A DNA stretch of 64,000 nucleotides from assembly GCA_002840505.1 (NCBI GenBank), contig PHBC01000003.1, positions 426,899 through 490,898 of the forward strand, given 5' to 3'. This document shows, piece by piece, positions 44,661-54,945 of this stretch. Every line of letters starts with the position of its first letter. The first letter of the stretch is position 1. A program made the translations under genes and the position numbers. A model generated the notes under the pieces. The model did no database searches, was not told the DNA's origin, and worked only from the letters and a program-made list of their open reading frames with translations. The DNA comes from Deltaproteobacteria bacterium HGW-Deltaproteobacteria-2 (GTDB lineage: Bacteria > Desulfobacterota > Syntrophia > Syntrophales > Smithellaceae).

Positions 44661-44948
44661 TTATTTTATAATCTCGTAACAGGTTTTGATATCCATGCCC
44701 GGCTCCAACAATGGTATAATCTTTTCAATATTTTTCATCAAATTTGCAGAATGCAGTTTCAGGGCATCTTTATCAATATATTTCTCATAAAAAATAATGG
44801 CCTTGTCATCGCCACGAACAGTATGGGGTATATATTCCAGACATCCCGGTTCGTTCGCTTTAATTTTGGGAACGATTTCTTTCAGAGCATTAATCGCCTC
44901 TTCCATTTTTCCTTCTTTAATTTTTAAAGTCGCAATCAGCGTAATCAT
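44661..44948 (-). CDS. Antibiotic biosynthesis monooxygenase (ABM)-fold protein
   Basis: About 95 residues, dimeric ferredoxin-like barrel as in YgiN quinol monooxygenase. TLIATLKIKEGKMEEAINAL at the start, NEPGCLEYIPH and FYEKYIDKDALKLHSANL (the conserved HSxN-like residues). I use the ATG at 44948, since GGAG lies eight bases upstream; the ATG at 44954 is also possible. Function unknown, often quinone or aromatic oxidation. Confidence 0.85.
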   Translation of the reverse strand: MITLIATLKIKEGKMEEAINALKEIVPKIKANEPGCLEYIPHTVRGDDKAIIFYEKYIDKDALKLHSANLMKNIEKIIPLLEPGMDIKTCYEIIK

Positions 44949-45046
44949 TATCATATCTCCTTATTTATATTTTATAATGAAAGTATAAGGAGAAGACTTT
45001 TGCGTGTCAACTTTTTAAACTTGCAGATGCAGAATTTATTTCGTTA

Positions 45047-45075
45047 TTGACATATAGCATCGTTCTTCCTATACT
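45047..45075 (+). promoter_or_regulatory. Promoter of the HerA-like ATPase gene
   Basis: TTGACA (45047-45052), 17-base spacer, TATACT (45070-45075), 48 bases before the ATG. Near consensus. Confidence 0.75.
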
Positions 45076-45122
45076 TTCTTAAAAAGCAACCACATGAGAA
45101 TTGCCACAAATAAGGAGCAAAT

Positions 45123-46649
45123 ATGACCGCACCGCTTGTTATCGCCATGTCTCAGGGTAAGGAAATTGCTTTATTGCCGCAAATGGCCAATCGCCATGGA
45201 CTTATCACAGGAGCTACCGGAACAGGAAAAACCGTTACTTTGCAAAAGATGGCGGAATCCTTTGCGTCAATCGGAGTACCTGTTTTTATGGCTGACGTTA
45301 AGGGAGACCTCTCCGGCATAGGTGCAGAGGGCGTTTCATCGGAAAAACTGCTCAAACGTCTGGAAGGAATAGGCGTCAAGGAATTCAAGCCCCGATCCAA
45401 CACAACAGTATTCTGGGACGTGTACGGCAAATCAGGCCATCCGGTGCGGGCAACGGTTTCCGATATGGGCCCCCTGCTTCTGGCGCGCCTGCTAAACTTG
45501 AATGATACTCAATCCGGCGTTTTACAAATTGTCTTTAAAATAGCTGATGATAACAAACTTTTGTTGATTGACTTGAAGGACCTGCGGGCGATGATTCAAT
45601 TTGTGGGAGATAACGCCAAAAAATTCAAGACAGAATACGGTAATATTTCCACCGCTTCCATCGGCGCGATACAGCGCGGTCTTCTGACTATCGAAGAGCA
45701 GGGTGGCGACAAATTCTTCGGCGAGCCGATGCTGGACATAGCGGATTTGATACAGACGGACAGCGAAGGACGAGGCGTCATGAACATCCTTGCCGCTGAC
45801 GAACTCTATAATAATCCTAAACTCTATTCCACTTTCCTGCTCTGGATGCTGGCTGAACTTTTTGAACAATTGCCTGAAATTGGCGATGTGGAAAAGCCCA
45901 AGCTTGTGTTCTTCTTTGACGAAGCGCATCTTCTTTTCACCGACGCTCCAAAAGCTCTCCTGGAAAAAATTGAACAGGTTGTGCGCCTGATTCGTTCCAA
46001 AGGCGTGGGAGTTTATTTTGTCACCCAGAATCCTCTGGATATACCCGACACGGTCCTTGCTCAACTGGGCAACCGTGTTCAACATGCATTGCGTGCATTC
46101 ACGCCGCGTGATCAGCAGGCAGTTAAAACGGCTGCGTCAACGATGCGCCAAAACCCGGCCTTTGACGCCATGCAGGCAATTACCGAACTTGGTGTCGGTG
46201 AAGCGTTGATTTCTTTTCTTGATGAAAAGGGGCGTCCCTCGGTTGTAGAACGCTCCTTTGTCATTGTTCCTTTCTCGCGCATGGGTGCAATGACCAATGA
46301 TGAACGTTTGACCGCTATCAAAGCTTCTACTATTTACGGACATTACGAAAAAACTCTTGATCGCGAATCCGCTTATGAGAAATTACGCGGCGGCGCACAG
46401 GAAGCCGCACAGGAAAATAAGCCGGCAGTTAAAGTCGAAGAATCCGCTGCACCCGCTAAAGATGAGGGTGGAATTTTAGGCGGCATCGGCGGTGGTTTGG
46501 GCAAAATCATTTTCGGGAGCACCGGCCCCCGCGGAGGTCAGAGAGAAGGAATGGTGCAGGCCGCCGCAAAAAGTATGGCTCGAACCATAGGTACGTCTAT
46601 AGTACGCGGTGTTCTTGGATCAATTCTTGGCGGCTCGCGCCGCAAGTAA
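45123..46649 (+). CDS. HerA/FtsK-like ATPase, DUF853 (YjgR-type)
   Basis: 508 residues. Walker [16 protein letters not shown] at about residue 29-43, Walker [14 protein letters not shown] near 262-274, and [18 protein letters not shown] (sensor region). The C-terminal 80 residues are Gly/Ala/Lys-rich ([13 protein letters not shown]) and low complexity. YjgR-like proteins are related to the HerA translocase but their role is unproven. Single gene with a consensus promoter; no NurA-like nuclease nearby. Confidence 0.92.
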   Translation: MTAPLVIAMSQGKEIALLPQMANRHGLITGATGTGKTVTLQKMAESFASIGVPVFMADVKGDLSGIGAEGVSSEKLLKRLEGIGVKEFKPRSNTTVFWDVYGKSGHPVRATVSDMGPLLLARLLNLNDTQSGVLQIVFKIADDNKLLLIDLKDLRAMIQFVGDNAKKFKTEYGNISTASIGAIQRGLLTIEEQGGDKFFGEPMLDIADLIQTDSEGRGVMNILAADELYNNPKLYSTFLLWMLAELFEQLPEIGDVEKPKLVFFFDEAHLLFTDAPKALLEKIEQVVRLIRSKGVGVYFVTQNPLDIPDTVLAQLGNRVQHALRAFTPRDQQAVKTAASTMRQNPAFDAMQAITELGVGEALISFLDEKGRPSVVERSFVIVPFSRMGAMTNDERLTAIKASTIYGHYEKTLDRESAYEKLRGGAQEAAQENKPAVKVEESAAPAKDEGGILGGIGGGLGKIIFGSTGPRGGQREGMVQAAAKSMARTIGTSIVRGVLGSILGGSRRK

Positions 46650-46849
46650 AGTATAAAGCGAAACAAATAGCATTATCGAAAAGTGGCGATACTAACCATC
46701 CTTAACAAGCATTGACATTCGAGGAAATGCTATGGAAATTTGTCATTGTTACAAGCTATTTAATTTAACGATTTCTTTGTTTCTCATCATAACAAGAATT
46801 ATCATTCCCTTAACAAATACCGAATCCTTTTCGCCATGGAGGCTGTGCA

Positions 46850-49800
46850 ATGACTGCTATTAGCATCAGAATGTTTTTTACCGGATCTGTCATATTCATC
46901 CTCCTGTGCGTTATCGTAATGACATCGCTTTGGTGGCAAAACAAGAAGAGGTCTCCGGAAATTACTCTATGGCTTGTCGACTACATTCTACAATTTATCG
47001 CGCTTCTTTTCATTACGTTTCGCGGAATTATGCCGGATTTATTTTCAATCGTTCTGGCCAACCTGTTCATTATCGGAGGCACTGTCGTCCTTTACATAGG
47101 ACTTGGCCGCTATGCAGGCAGGGAAAGCCGTCAGCATCACAACTATGTGATGCTAACCGCCTTTACGCTTGCATACTTGTATTTCACATATGTTGACCCT
47201 GATATTGCGTTGCGTATTGTTACTCAATCGATTGCTGCAATATATATTTTCTCACAGTGTTCCTGGCTTATGCTGCGAGGAGTAGATCGTGGTCTACGGC
47301 CGGCTACGAGACCGGCAGGCATTGTTTTTGCGTTATTTTGTCTCGTCAGCGCAGTTCAAATCGCAGTAAATCTAACCATACCTAAGACAAACAATATATT
47401 TGTATCCGGACTTTTTAACTTATCTGCGATTTTCATGTACCAGATATTATTCATCGCGTTAACATTTGCTTTGTTTATCCTGGTCGGCCGCAGGCTGTCG
47501 ATGTTGCTGCAGAGCGAACTCTCTCAACGTATGCAAGCAGAAGAGGAACTGCGTCAGAGTGAAGAAAAATTCGCAAAGGCTTTCCAGACATCACCCTATG
47601 CCATTGCCATTACACGCATGGAAGACGGTAAATTCATCGAAATTAATGATGCTTTTGCCAACTTGACAGGTTATTCAAGAGAGGAAGCAATGGCAACGTC
47701 GTCAATAATGATGAAGCTTTGGGTGGATGAAAAAGATAGAGAGGAAGTGGTGTCCATTCTTCGTAAAGAAATGCCGGTAACCAGCAAGGAGTTCCTGTTT
47801 AGAAAGAAAAATGGAGAAATCCTAACAGGCTTATTTTCCTCCCGGCCAATTAAATTTACTCACGAACCATGTCTTCTGTCCAGCATTGACGATATCACTA
47901 AACGAAAGCAGGCGGATTGGGCATTGAAAGAGCGGTTTAAGGAATTGAACTGTCTTTACGGCATCTCTGCAATCATAGAGGAACCGGATATTTCAATAGA
48001 CGAAATAATGAAGAAAGCAGTTATGCTCCTACCTCCTGCCATGCAGTTTCCGGAAATAACAGAGGCTCGTATCACACTGGAGGAACAGGCCTTTCAGACT
48101 CAACGCTTCCAGAAAACACAGTGGATGCTTACACAAAAAATCATAGTGGACGGCAAACAGGCCGGACAGATTGAGGTGTGCTATCTGGAGGAGCGACCTC
48201 TAAACGATAAAGGACCATTTTTAAAAGATGAGCGACAATTGCTCATAGCCATCGCCGAGCGGCTTGGCCGTGTCATAGAGCGTAAAATGGCCGAGGAGCA
48301 AATTCGCCTTAACGAAACAAGACTAATGAGTCTTCTGGAAATCATGCAGCACCGGTCCAAGACAACGCAAGAATTCCTCGACTACGCGCTTGATGAAGCT
48401 ATCAAAATCACTCAGAGCAAAATTGGCTATATCTACTTTTACCATGAAGATAGCCGGCAGTTTATCCTGAATACCTGGTCGAAAGACGTTATGAAGGAAT
48501 GCACGATAGCCAATCAGCAAACTTGTTATGAACTGGAAAAAACCGGCATTTGGGGCGAGGTTGTACGCCAGAGGAAACCACTTATTTTAAACGATTTTCA
48601 GGCAGATCATCCGCTCAAGAAAGGATATCCTGAAGGCCATACTCCTCTCCACAAGTTCATGACCGTGCCTGTATTCAAGGACGATACCATTGTCGCCGTT
48701 GTGGGCGTAGCCAATAAGTCCAAAAATTATGACGAAGCGGATGTGCTTCAACTCACCCTGCTGATGGATACCATTTGGAAGTCCGTCGATATCAAAATGG
48801 CGGAAGAGAAGTTGCGCGAAAGCGAAGAACGTATCAGCGCCATTACTAATTCAGCTCATGACGCGATCACCATGATGGACAACAATGGAAATATATCTTA
48901 CTGGAATCCTTCCGCGGAGCGCATTCTGGGTTACACGCAAGAGGAAGCCATTGGAAAGAACCTTCATGAATTGATCGCCCCGGAGCGATTTCATCCTGCT
49001 CATCTGGCGGCCTTTCCTGAATTCCAGCAAACGGGACAGGGGAATGCCATCGGAAAAACTCTTGAACTGGCCGCGCGCCGGAAAGACGGCTGCGAAATAG
49101 ATGTGGCACTGTCTTTGTCGGCGGTAAATATCAAAGGGGAATGGCACGCTGTCGGTATTATTCACGACATTACCGAACGCAAACAGGCGGAAGACGCGCT
49201 TCGTAAAAGCGAGGAGCGGTACCATTTTATCGCGGATCACACAGCAGATCACATTTGGACAATGGACTTGTCACTGCACTTTATCTATTCAAGTCCCGCA
49301 GTAACAAAGATACTCGGCTATACAGTTGAAGAGTTGACAGCGTTGAAGATTGATCAGTTTTTTACTCCCGAATCGCTTATAGCAGCGACTAAAGTGCTTG
49401 CAGAAGAACTCCAAACAGATAAGGACCCGGATGCTGATCCGAATCGTATCCGCACATTTCAGACTGAACATTACCACAAAGACGGCAAAACGATCTGGGT
49501 GGAAAGTTCCATAACTTTTATTCGTGACGCATACATGAAACCTATTGGCATTTTGGGAGTTTCCCGCGACATTACCGAGCGTAGAAATACTGAGGAGGCA
49601 CTGCGGCAAAGCGAGAGTTTTTTAAACACACTGCTCAATTCGATACCCATTCCTGTCTTCTATAAGAATAGGACAGGACAATACACGGGATTCAACAAAG
49701 CTTATGAAACATTCTTCGGTGCAACGAAGGAAACACTCATCGGTAAAACTGTATTTGATATCAGCCCGCCGGAACTTGCGAAAATTTATTATGACAAAGA

Positions 49801-50494
49801 TAATGAGCTCTTCAAGAGCGGAGGTGAACAGCATTACGAAGCGCAGGTAAAAAACACTTTTGGGGAGACAAGGGACGTCATCTTCAATAAGGCTGTTTTA
49901 ACTGATAATCAAGGGGCCATCAGTGGGTTAATCGGGGCAATACTAGATATTACCGAGCGCAAGCAGGCCGAAGAGCAGATAAAATATCTGGCAACCCACG
50001 ATTTGCTGACTAATCTGCCCACTTTGAGATTGGCTATGGATAGATTATCCTCAGCCATTAACATCGCTCGCCGACATAAGAAATCAGCGGCAGTGATGTT
50101 TATTGATCTAGACGGTTTCAAAACCGTCAATGACACCCTCGGTCACGACGCCGGGGATTACGTGCTCAAGCAAGTCGCCCAACGCATGCTTTCCTGCGTG
50201 CGCGATACTGACACGGTAGCTCGCGTCGGAGGAGATGAATTTTTGATCATCGCAACAGAAATCAACACTCCTGATAATGTCGTGCAAGTTGCAGAAAAGG
50301 TGCTTCAGTTGGTATCTCAGCCTATTATTATCGAAGGGCAAAAGGCGGTTGTAAGTACAAGTATTGGAATCGCGCTCTTCCCCGATCATAGCGAAGATAT
50401 GGACAAACTTATCAAACTGGCTGATGAAGCCATGTATAAAGTCAAAAACGCCGGCAAGAATGGATTTCGTTTTGTAAATACTATGATAAAATGA
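46850..50494 (+). CDS. Multi-PAS/GAF sensor diguanylate cyclase
   Basis: 1214 residues. N-terminal membrane sensor of about seven helices (residues 10-220), PAS 1 (residues about 240-355, FAKAFQTSPYAIAITRM), helical/GAF region (about 370-480), a GAF domain (about 500-650, YALDEAIKITQSKIGYIYFY), then three further PAS domains (SEERISAITNSAHDAITMMD, ADHTADHIWTMD, LNTLLNSIPIPVFYKN) linked by ITERKQAEE-type connectors. C-terminal GGDEF: DLDGFKTVNDTLGHDAG and ARVGGDEFLII, with RDTD five residues before GGDEF as inhibitory I-site. No EAL or HD-GYP domain. Makes c-di-GMP in response to membrane and small-molecule signals. Confidence 0.93.
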   Translation: MTAISIRMFFTGSVIFILLCVIVMTSLWWQNKKRSPEITLWLVDYILQFIALLFITFRGIMPDLFSIVLANLFIIGGTVVLYIGLGRYAGRESRQHHNYVMLTAFTLAYLYFTYVDPDIALRIVTQSIAAIYIFSQCSWLMLRGVDRGLRPATRPAGIVFALFCLVSAVQIAVNLTIPKTNNIFVSGLFNLSAIFMYQILFIALTFALFILVGRRLSMLLQSELSQRMQAEEELRQSEEKFAKAFQTSPYAIAITRMEDGKFIEINDAFANLTGYSREEAMATSSIMMKLWVDEKDREEVVSILRKEMPVTSKEFLFRKKNGEILTGLFSSRPIKFTHEPCLLSSIDDITKRKQADWALKERFKELNCLYGISAIIEEPDISIDEIMKKAVMLLPPAMQFPEITEARITLEEQAFQTQRFQKTQWMLTQKIIVDGKQAGQIEVCYLEERPLNDKGPFLKDERQLLIAIAERLGRVIERKMAEEQIRLNETRLMSLLEIMQHRSKTTQEFLDYALDEAIKITQSKIGYIYFYHEDSRQFILNTWSKDVMKECTIANQQTCYELEKTGIWGEVVRQRKPLILNDFQADHPLKKGYPEGHTPLHKFMTVPVFKDDTIVAVVGVANKSKNYDEADVLQLTLLMDTIWKSVDIKMAEEKLRESEERISAITNSAHDAITMMDNNGNISYWNPSAERILGYTQEEAIGKNLHELIAPERFHPAHLAAFPEFQQTGQGNAIGKTLELAARRKDGCEIDVALSLSAVNIKGEWHAVGIIHDITERKQAEDALRKSEERYHFIADHTADHIWTMDLSLHFIYSSPAVTKILGYTVEELTALKIDQFFTPESLIAATKVLAEELQTDKDPDADPNRIRTFQTEHYHKDGKTIWVESSITFIRDAYMKPIGILGVSRDITERRNTEEALRQSESFLNTLLNSIPIPVFYKNRTGQYTGFNKAYETFFGATKETLIGKTVFDISPPELAKIYYDKDNELFKSGGEQHYEAQVKNTFGETRDVIFNKAVLTDNQGAISGLIGAILDITERKQAEEQIKYLATHDLLTNLPTLRLAMDRLSSAINIARRHKKSAAVMFIDLDGFKTVNDTLGHDAGDYVLKQVAQRMLSCVRDTDTVARVGGDEFLIIATEINTPDNVVQVAEKVLQLVSQPIIIEGQKAVVSTSIGIALFPDHSEDMDKLIKLADEAMYKVKNAGKNGFRFVNTMIK

Positions 50495-50609
50495 TGTCCA
50501 CTCCTAAACTCATTAATTTTGATTAAAAAGAATCATCCAATATTGTTTCCCCTCTCGCAACACATGGCACCTTCGCGTTTAATACAAAACAATACAGCTA
50601 ACTAATTTT

Positions 50610-51713
50610 TTAAATGCTATCGGTAAAAAATCGTGCTTTTAAAATTCCTTCTGCCCACTCTCCTTCGGCCGTTGAATCCCACACAATACCGCCACCGATG
50701 CCCATTTCTCCCTTCCCATTTATGCGATCTATCAAGGCCGTACGTATCGGAATATTAATAAATAAATCTTTGTTGGGTTTAATATAGCCGATGGCACCGG
50801 TGTATATGTTTCGTGGCTCGCGTTCAAGTTCATGAATGATTTCCATAGCCCTTATTTTAGGCGCGCCGGTTACTGACCCTGACGGGAACAGGCTTTTAAA
50901 TAAATTGTATATTGATATATCCGGTTCGATATCAGCGGCAACTGTTGAGGTCATTTGAAATAGTGTTTTATACGGAGTTATTTCGTATAAGCGCGGCACG
51001 TGAATATTTGTCCCGATACGCCCTAAATCATTACGCAGCAAATCAGTAATCATTACGTTTTCGGCCCGGTTTTTTTCATCGTGATAAAATTGATGTCTGG
51101 CTATGATGTCACTAAGACTCGTGTCGCCTCTTTGCCATGTCCCTTTCATGGGTTTTGACAAAATGGAACTTCCTTTTTTGTATAAAAATAATTCCGGAGA
51201 GAGTGACGCGATACTATATTGATCAGTTTCGATAAAGGCGGTATAGGGCACGGGCTGCACATCAAACAGTTTTTGATATAAATCGTATGCATTGCCTTTA
51301 AAATCAAAAAGAATCTTCAGACAATAAGTAATCTGGTACACATCGCCCGACTGTAAATATGAACGAATAATATCAATATGCTCAAAATATTTCTCTTTGG
51401 AAATGTTAAATCGCAAATTTTCTTTTTTACTTGAATGACTATCAGCGACAAGTTGATTCTTATACTGTTGAGATTTTGTGTAACAGCCTACATAGATAAG
51501 AGGAAACCCGTTAAGCGGGTAAGATGAAAATTTATCTTCAAACGCGTAGCCCAGTTCGTAGGAAAAAAAGCCGGCTATATATAAGCCCTGCGCAAGCGCT
51601 TCCTCGATCTTTTCAAAAGACCTCGGAACGTCTTCAAAAGAAGAACAAACTATAACTGAAACAGGATTATCAAAATATAAAGCTGGTTTTTCAAAAGCAC
51701 AGATTATCTTCAT
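50610..51713 (-). CDS. pabB: Aminodeoxychorismate synthase component I
   Basis: 367 residues. Chorismate-utilising domain: SGDVYQITYCLKI, SLSPELFLYK, SKPMKGTWQRG (the lysine of PIKGT-type motif of PabB), ENVMITDLLRNDLGRI, PSGSVTGAPKIRAMEII and GIGGGIVWDS. Makes 4-amino-4-deoxychorismate with a glutaminase subunit (pabA/trpG), which is not in the window, for folate. The N-terminal 100 residues are divergent. Alone on the strand; convergent with the diguanylate cyclase. Confidence 0.9.
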   Translation of the reverse strand: MKIICAFEKPALYFDNPVSVIVCSSFEDVPRSFEKIEEALAQGLYIAGFFSYELGYAFEDKFSSYPLNGFPLIYVGCYTKSQQYKNQLVADSHSSKKENLRFNISKEKYFEHIDIIRSYLQSGDVYQITYCLKILFDFKGNAYDLYQKLFDVQPVPYTAFIETDQYSIASLSPELFLYKKGSSILSKPMKGTWQRGDTSLSDIIARHQFYHDEKNRAENVMITDLLRNDLGRIGTNIHVPRLYEITPYKTLFQMTSTVAADIEPDISIYNLFKSLFPSGSVTGAPKIRAMEIIHELEREPRNIYTGAIGYIKPNKDLFINIPIRTALIDRINGKGEMGIGGGIVWDSTAEGEWAEGILKARFFTDSI

Positions 51714-51772
51714 ACGGCACCCTTTATAGATCTGGATGCCTTATTGTTTAGGCTAGAACATGATCTGCGAAT

Positions 51773-52023
51773 ATGCCAATTCGCTTGTAATTACCACCTT
51801 GCAGGCGGTAATTACCGGTAAGGTAATATTTGTTAATTATGCGCTCCCCTTACGGGATGCGCTTCCGGTCTTTGGCTAACTTTGTTGGTCCCGATGTATC
51901 GGGATCGTCGGCTCGTTATCCTTTGACCGAACGCGCAACCAAAGGGCGCGCAATAGAAATAAAACTTATTACCCTACCGGGAAGTGACGCCGAACAGGCG
52001 GCCATTTCCAATCGAAATGGCAT
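51773..52023 (-). repeat. Interspersed element copy (long subtype)
   Basis: Ends ATGCCAATTCG and CGAAATGGCAT are inverted repeats. Read on the minus strand it has GGATAACGAGCCGACG, an ATCCCGATACATCGGGA hairpin, CCAACAAAGTTAGCC, CCGGAAGCGCATCCCGTAAG and GGTAATTACCGCCTGCAAGG; this is the module order of the element at 12577-12727, about 65-80% similar by eye, plus an insert next to the right end. Fills most of the gap between pabB and the peroxiredoxin. Confidence 0.8.
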
Positions 52024-52125
52024 TACTTATTTTTCGCGGCGGAGTATATGAAGAAGAAGCGTATATGTCAATCACGAATATGATACCCCGAAGCAAGCTG
52101 CAGGGTATCATATTTCCACATGGGA

Positions 52126-52596
52126 TTAAGCATTTTTGAGAAAAACGATAATTTCATTAATATCCGGCAGCTGGGCGATGGGATATACTTTTACAAAACA
52201 AACCTTTCCCCCCTCATCGAGAATGACGTTTGCCCGTTGTGAAATACCGTCTTGTTCTCTGAAAAGACCGAGGCTTTTGGCCACATTTCCGTGCGGCCAA
52301 AAGTCCGATAAAAGTTTCGTCTGTCTGATCTTTATTGATTTGGCCCATGCCGCCTTGCAGGGAACACTATCCACACTCAAACCCACGGCGATTGTGTTGA
52401 GCTTATCGAATATCTTTTTGTTCTTTTCCAGAGACTGCATCTGCAAAGCACAAACAGGCGTCCAAGCGAGTGGATGAAAAGATAACAAGACGCGATGACC
52501 TCTCATCTTAGACAGGATAAAGTTCTGACCGAATTGATCCTGCAGTGTGAAACTTTTAACCATCTTTCCCAACTGAATAATTGTTTTTTCCGTCAT
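52126..52596 (-). CDS. Peroxiredoxin (AhpC/TSA family)
   Basis: 156 residues. Thioredoxin-like fold with peroxidatic motif FHPLAWTPVCALQMQSL (P-x-x-x-T/S-x-x-C, Cys near residue 49). A single other Cys (PCKAAW) may act as resolving residue. Reduces H2O2 or alkyl hydroperoxides; electron donor could be the thioredoxin system (trxB, 22 kb). GAGGTG upstream of ATG. Confidence 0.9.
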   Translation of the reverse strand: MTEKTIIQLGKMVKSFTLQDQFGQNFILSKMRGHRVLLSFHPLAWTPVCALQMQSLEKNKKIFDKLNTIAVGLSVDSVPCKAAWAKSIKIRQTKLLSDFWPHGNVAKSLGLFREQDGISQRANVILDEGGKVCFVKVYPIAQLPDINEIIVFLKNA

Positions 52597-52645
52597 AGAG
52601 CACCTCTATAAATATTTTTTATCTTTTTATTTATTCACATAATCC

Positions 52646-54031
52646 CTATCTGATAATCCTGAATAATAATTGTAACAGCGAAACCCTGTCACGGTAAGGC
52701 GGATAACGCAATGATATATCCAACAAATTTGAACGAACCAGAATGCCGCGCTGATGGGTGAAAGTATCGAAACTTGCCTTGCCGTGATAGCCGCCCATGC
52801 CGCTTTCCCCGATACCGCCGAAGGGAAGTTCCTGACTCCCGATGTGGGATATGGTGTCATTGATACAACCGCCTCCGGAAGATGTTTCGCGAAGAACCTT
52901 GTCTTGAATTTTCTTATTCTCAGAAAAACAATAAAGCGCCAAAGGACGCGACCGCTGATTCACAAAAGCAATGGCCTCGTCAATATCGCTGTATTCAATC
53001 AGGGGAAGGATAGGACCGAAGATTTCTTCCTGCATCACGGGATCGTTTGGAGAAACCTGATCAATGATTGTCGGAGCTATATAAAGATCTTTTCTCAGGG
53101 TTTTGCCGCCATAGAGAATCCATCCGCTTTTCATAAGTTGGACAAGTCGGTTAAAATGCCGCTCGTTGATGATTCGGGCATAATCCGGACTCATCATTGG
53201 ATTTTCACCATAAAACGTGTGAAGCGTTTCTATCATCTTCTCGATAAAGGCATCTTTTATTTTCCGGTGTATCAGAGCGTAATCCGGTGCAATACATGTC
53301 TGACCGGCATTGAAAAATTTTCCCCAGGCAATTCTTTTTATCCCATAATTAAGATTGGCATCCTCATCAACAATAGCGGGGCTTTTTCCTCCCAGTTCTA
53401 ATGTTACCGGTGTAAGGTAGCGGGCTGCCGCGGTCATGATAATCCTTCCGACGGCCGTACTTCCGGTAAAGAAGATATAGTCGAATTTTTCCTCCAACAG
53501 ATTTTTTGTCGCCTCAGCTTCTCCCTGAAAAACTGTCACATAATCGGGATCGAACAATTCGGCTATCATCTTTTCAGTAGTTGCCGATGTGGAAGATGAA
53601 AACTCGGAAGGTTTGACCAGTACGCAATTGCCCGCGGCTATGGCGCCTATTAAAGGCGTAATGGTCAACAGGAAGGGATAATTCCACGGACTGATAATCA
53701 AAACAACGCCGTATGGGTCATGATAAATGTGGCTTCGTGACAAAAAATGAATGATGGGTGTCGCTACGTGTTGGGGACGCGACCAAGACCAAAGGTGATT
53801 TATTACATGATCAATTTCCGTGTAGAGAATTCCGATTTCACTGGCATAGGCTTCAAAAGGCGGTTTGCGCATGTCGTCATAAAGAGCGGCCATGATTTCC
53901 GCTTCATACTTGCGTATACCTTCTTTGAGCTTTTTCAGTTGGGCGATACGAAATTCGACATCTCTTGTTTTTCCTGCAGTAAAGAACGCCCTTAGTCGAA
54001 TCAACGTTTGCGATATGGATTCCGGTGACAT
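52646..54031 (-). CDS. Aldehyde dehydrogenase (class 3-like)
   Basis: 461 residues from ATG 54031 (GGAG eight bases upstream). NAD(P)-ALDH motifs: SPWNYPFLLTITPLIGA, FTGSTAVGR, LELGGKSPAIV (catalytic Glu), FFNAGQTCIAPDYAL (catalytic Cys), EEIFGPILPLIEY. Class 3/fatty-aldehyde type by the short C-terminus with a hydrophobic segment. The open frame continues upstream to 54163 into the repeat at 54067-54191, which is not part of the protein. Oxidises aldehydes to acids. Confidence 0.93.
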   Translation of the reverse strand: MSPESISQTLIRLRAFFTAGKTRDVEFRIAQLKKLKEGIRKYEAEIMAALYDDMRKPPFEAYASEIGILYTEIDHVINHLWSWSRPQHVATPIIHFLSRSHIYHDPYGVVLIISPWNYPFLLTITPLIGAIAAGNCVLVKPSEFSSSTSATTEKMIAELFDPDYVTVFQGEAEATKNLLEEKFDYIFFTGSTAVGRIIMTAAARYLTPVTLELGGKSPAIVDEDANLNYGIKRIAWGKFFNAGQTCIAPDYALIHRKIKDAFIEKMIETLHTFYGENPMMSPDYARIINERHFNRLVQLMKSGWILYGGKTLRKDLYIAPTIIDQVSPNDPVMQEEIFGPILPLIEYSDIDEAIAFVNQRSRPLALYCFSENKKIQDKVLRETSSGGGCINDTISHIGSQELPFGGIGESGMGGYHGKASFDTFTHQRGILVRSNLLDISLRYPPYRDRVSLLQLLFRIIR

Positions 54032-54066
54032 TAATGTTTCTCCATATACCGAGTTTATATGATGGA

Positions 54067-54191
54067 ATACCATTTCTAAATCAAAGATGATATTGAGGCT
54101 GCCAGGAGAAGGCGACGAGGCGTATTGTACATAGGTTGAGAAAGCCGACGACGACGCCAACAAAAATAGCGCTTTGATTTAGAATTGGTAT
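54067..54191 (+). repeat. Interspersed element copy (best-preserved)
   Basis: ATACCATTTCTAAATCAAAG and CTTTGATTTAGAATTGGTAT are 20-base terminal inverted repeats with one mismatch. Internal GAAGGCGACGAGGCGTATTG, ACATAGGTTGAGAAAGCCG and CCAACAAAAATAGCG. Reverse-orientation relative at 26058-26200. Lies 36 bases above the aldehyde dehydrogenase start; the remaining 54192-54355 is AT-rich without gene. Confidence 0.9.
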
Positions 54192-54355
54192 AATTATATG
54201 GAGAAGGTTTTTGTATGTCAAAGAAATATTTCTCGTAAAAAAGGATAAAATTATAACTGCTTTTTTACGCAACTAACTAATAACAAACGTTTGATTTTAA
54301 TACAGCATTGGGTTAAATAATTAGACAGTGAATCAGAATTATTTTTTGAGAAACA

Positions 54356-54919
54356 ATGATAAAAAAACTGCTCAACAAAAAACATGTTTGTCCCTGGTGG
54401 TTATGCTTTACATTCGATAACCCGTTGCGCAGAATTTTTCATGATCCGATTAAAATTCTCAGCCCCTACGTTCACCAGGGAGATACTGCAATTGATATCG
54501 GGCCCGGCATGGGCTATTTCAGCATACCGTTGGCTAAACTCGTTGGACCATCAGGTCGCATCATCGCTGTTGATATTCAGCAGAGGATGCTTTCCGCACT
54601 TGACGCACGCGCTCAGAAACATGGCGTCTCCGCAATCATCAAAACACATCTGACAACTCCGGATTCACTTTGTTTTCATGAAAAGGCTGATTTCATCCTG
54701 GCTTTCTGGATGGCGCATGAGGTTCCCGACCAGAAAAGATTTTTCTCAGAAATTCACGACCTGACAAAACCAGAAGGGCTTTTTCTTCTGATCGAACCTG
54801 TAATTCATGTATCAAATAAAAATTTTTCGCGCGCAGTCGAGATGGCAAAGGAAGTTGGATTCTCCATTAAAGACTTCCCCAAAATCAGCATGAGCCAGAG
54901 TGTTCTATTTCACTGCTGA
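54356..54919 (+). CDS. SAM-dependent methyltransferase (class I)
   Basis: 187 residues. Motif I AIDIGPGMGYFSIPLAKLVG at residues about 46-65, post-I RIIAVDIQQRML, then an acidic and hydrophobic strand (FILAFWMAHEVPD). N-terminus with CPWWLCF suggests Cys/Trp-rich lid. Substrate unknown. Followed after 26 bases by another methyltransferase, likely co-transcribed. Confidence 0.87.
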   Translation: MIKKLLNKKHVCPWWLCFTFDNPLRRIFHDPIKILSPYVHQGDTAIDIGPGMGYFSIPLAKLVGPSGRIIAVDIQQRMLSALDARAQKHGVSAIIKTHLTTPDSLCFHEKADFILAFWMAHEVPDQKRFFSEIHDLTKPEGLFLLIEPVIHVSNKNFSRAVEMAKEVGFSIKDFPKISMSQSVLFHC

Positions 54920-54945
54920 AAAAAAGAGCAGCAGGAGTAATAACA

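Noticed and set aside
54032-54163. 44-residue N-terminal extension of the aldehyde dehydrogenase
   Set aside because: Part lies in the interspersed element; a well-spaced GGAG precedes the ATG at 54031.
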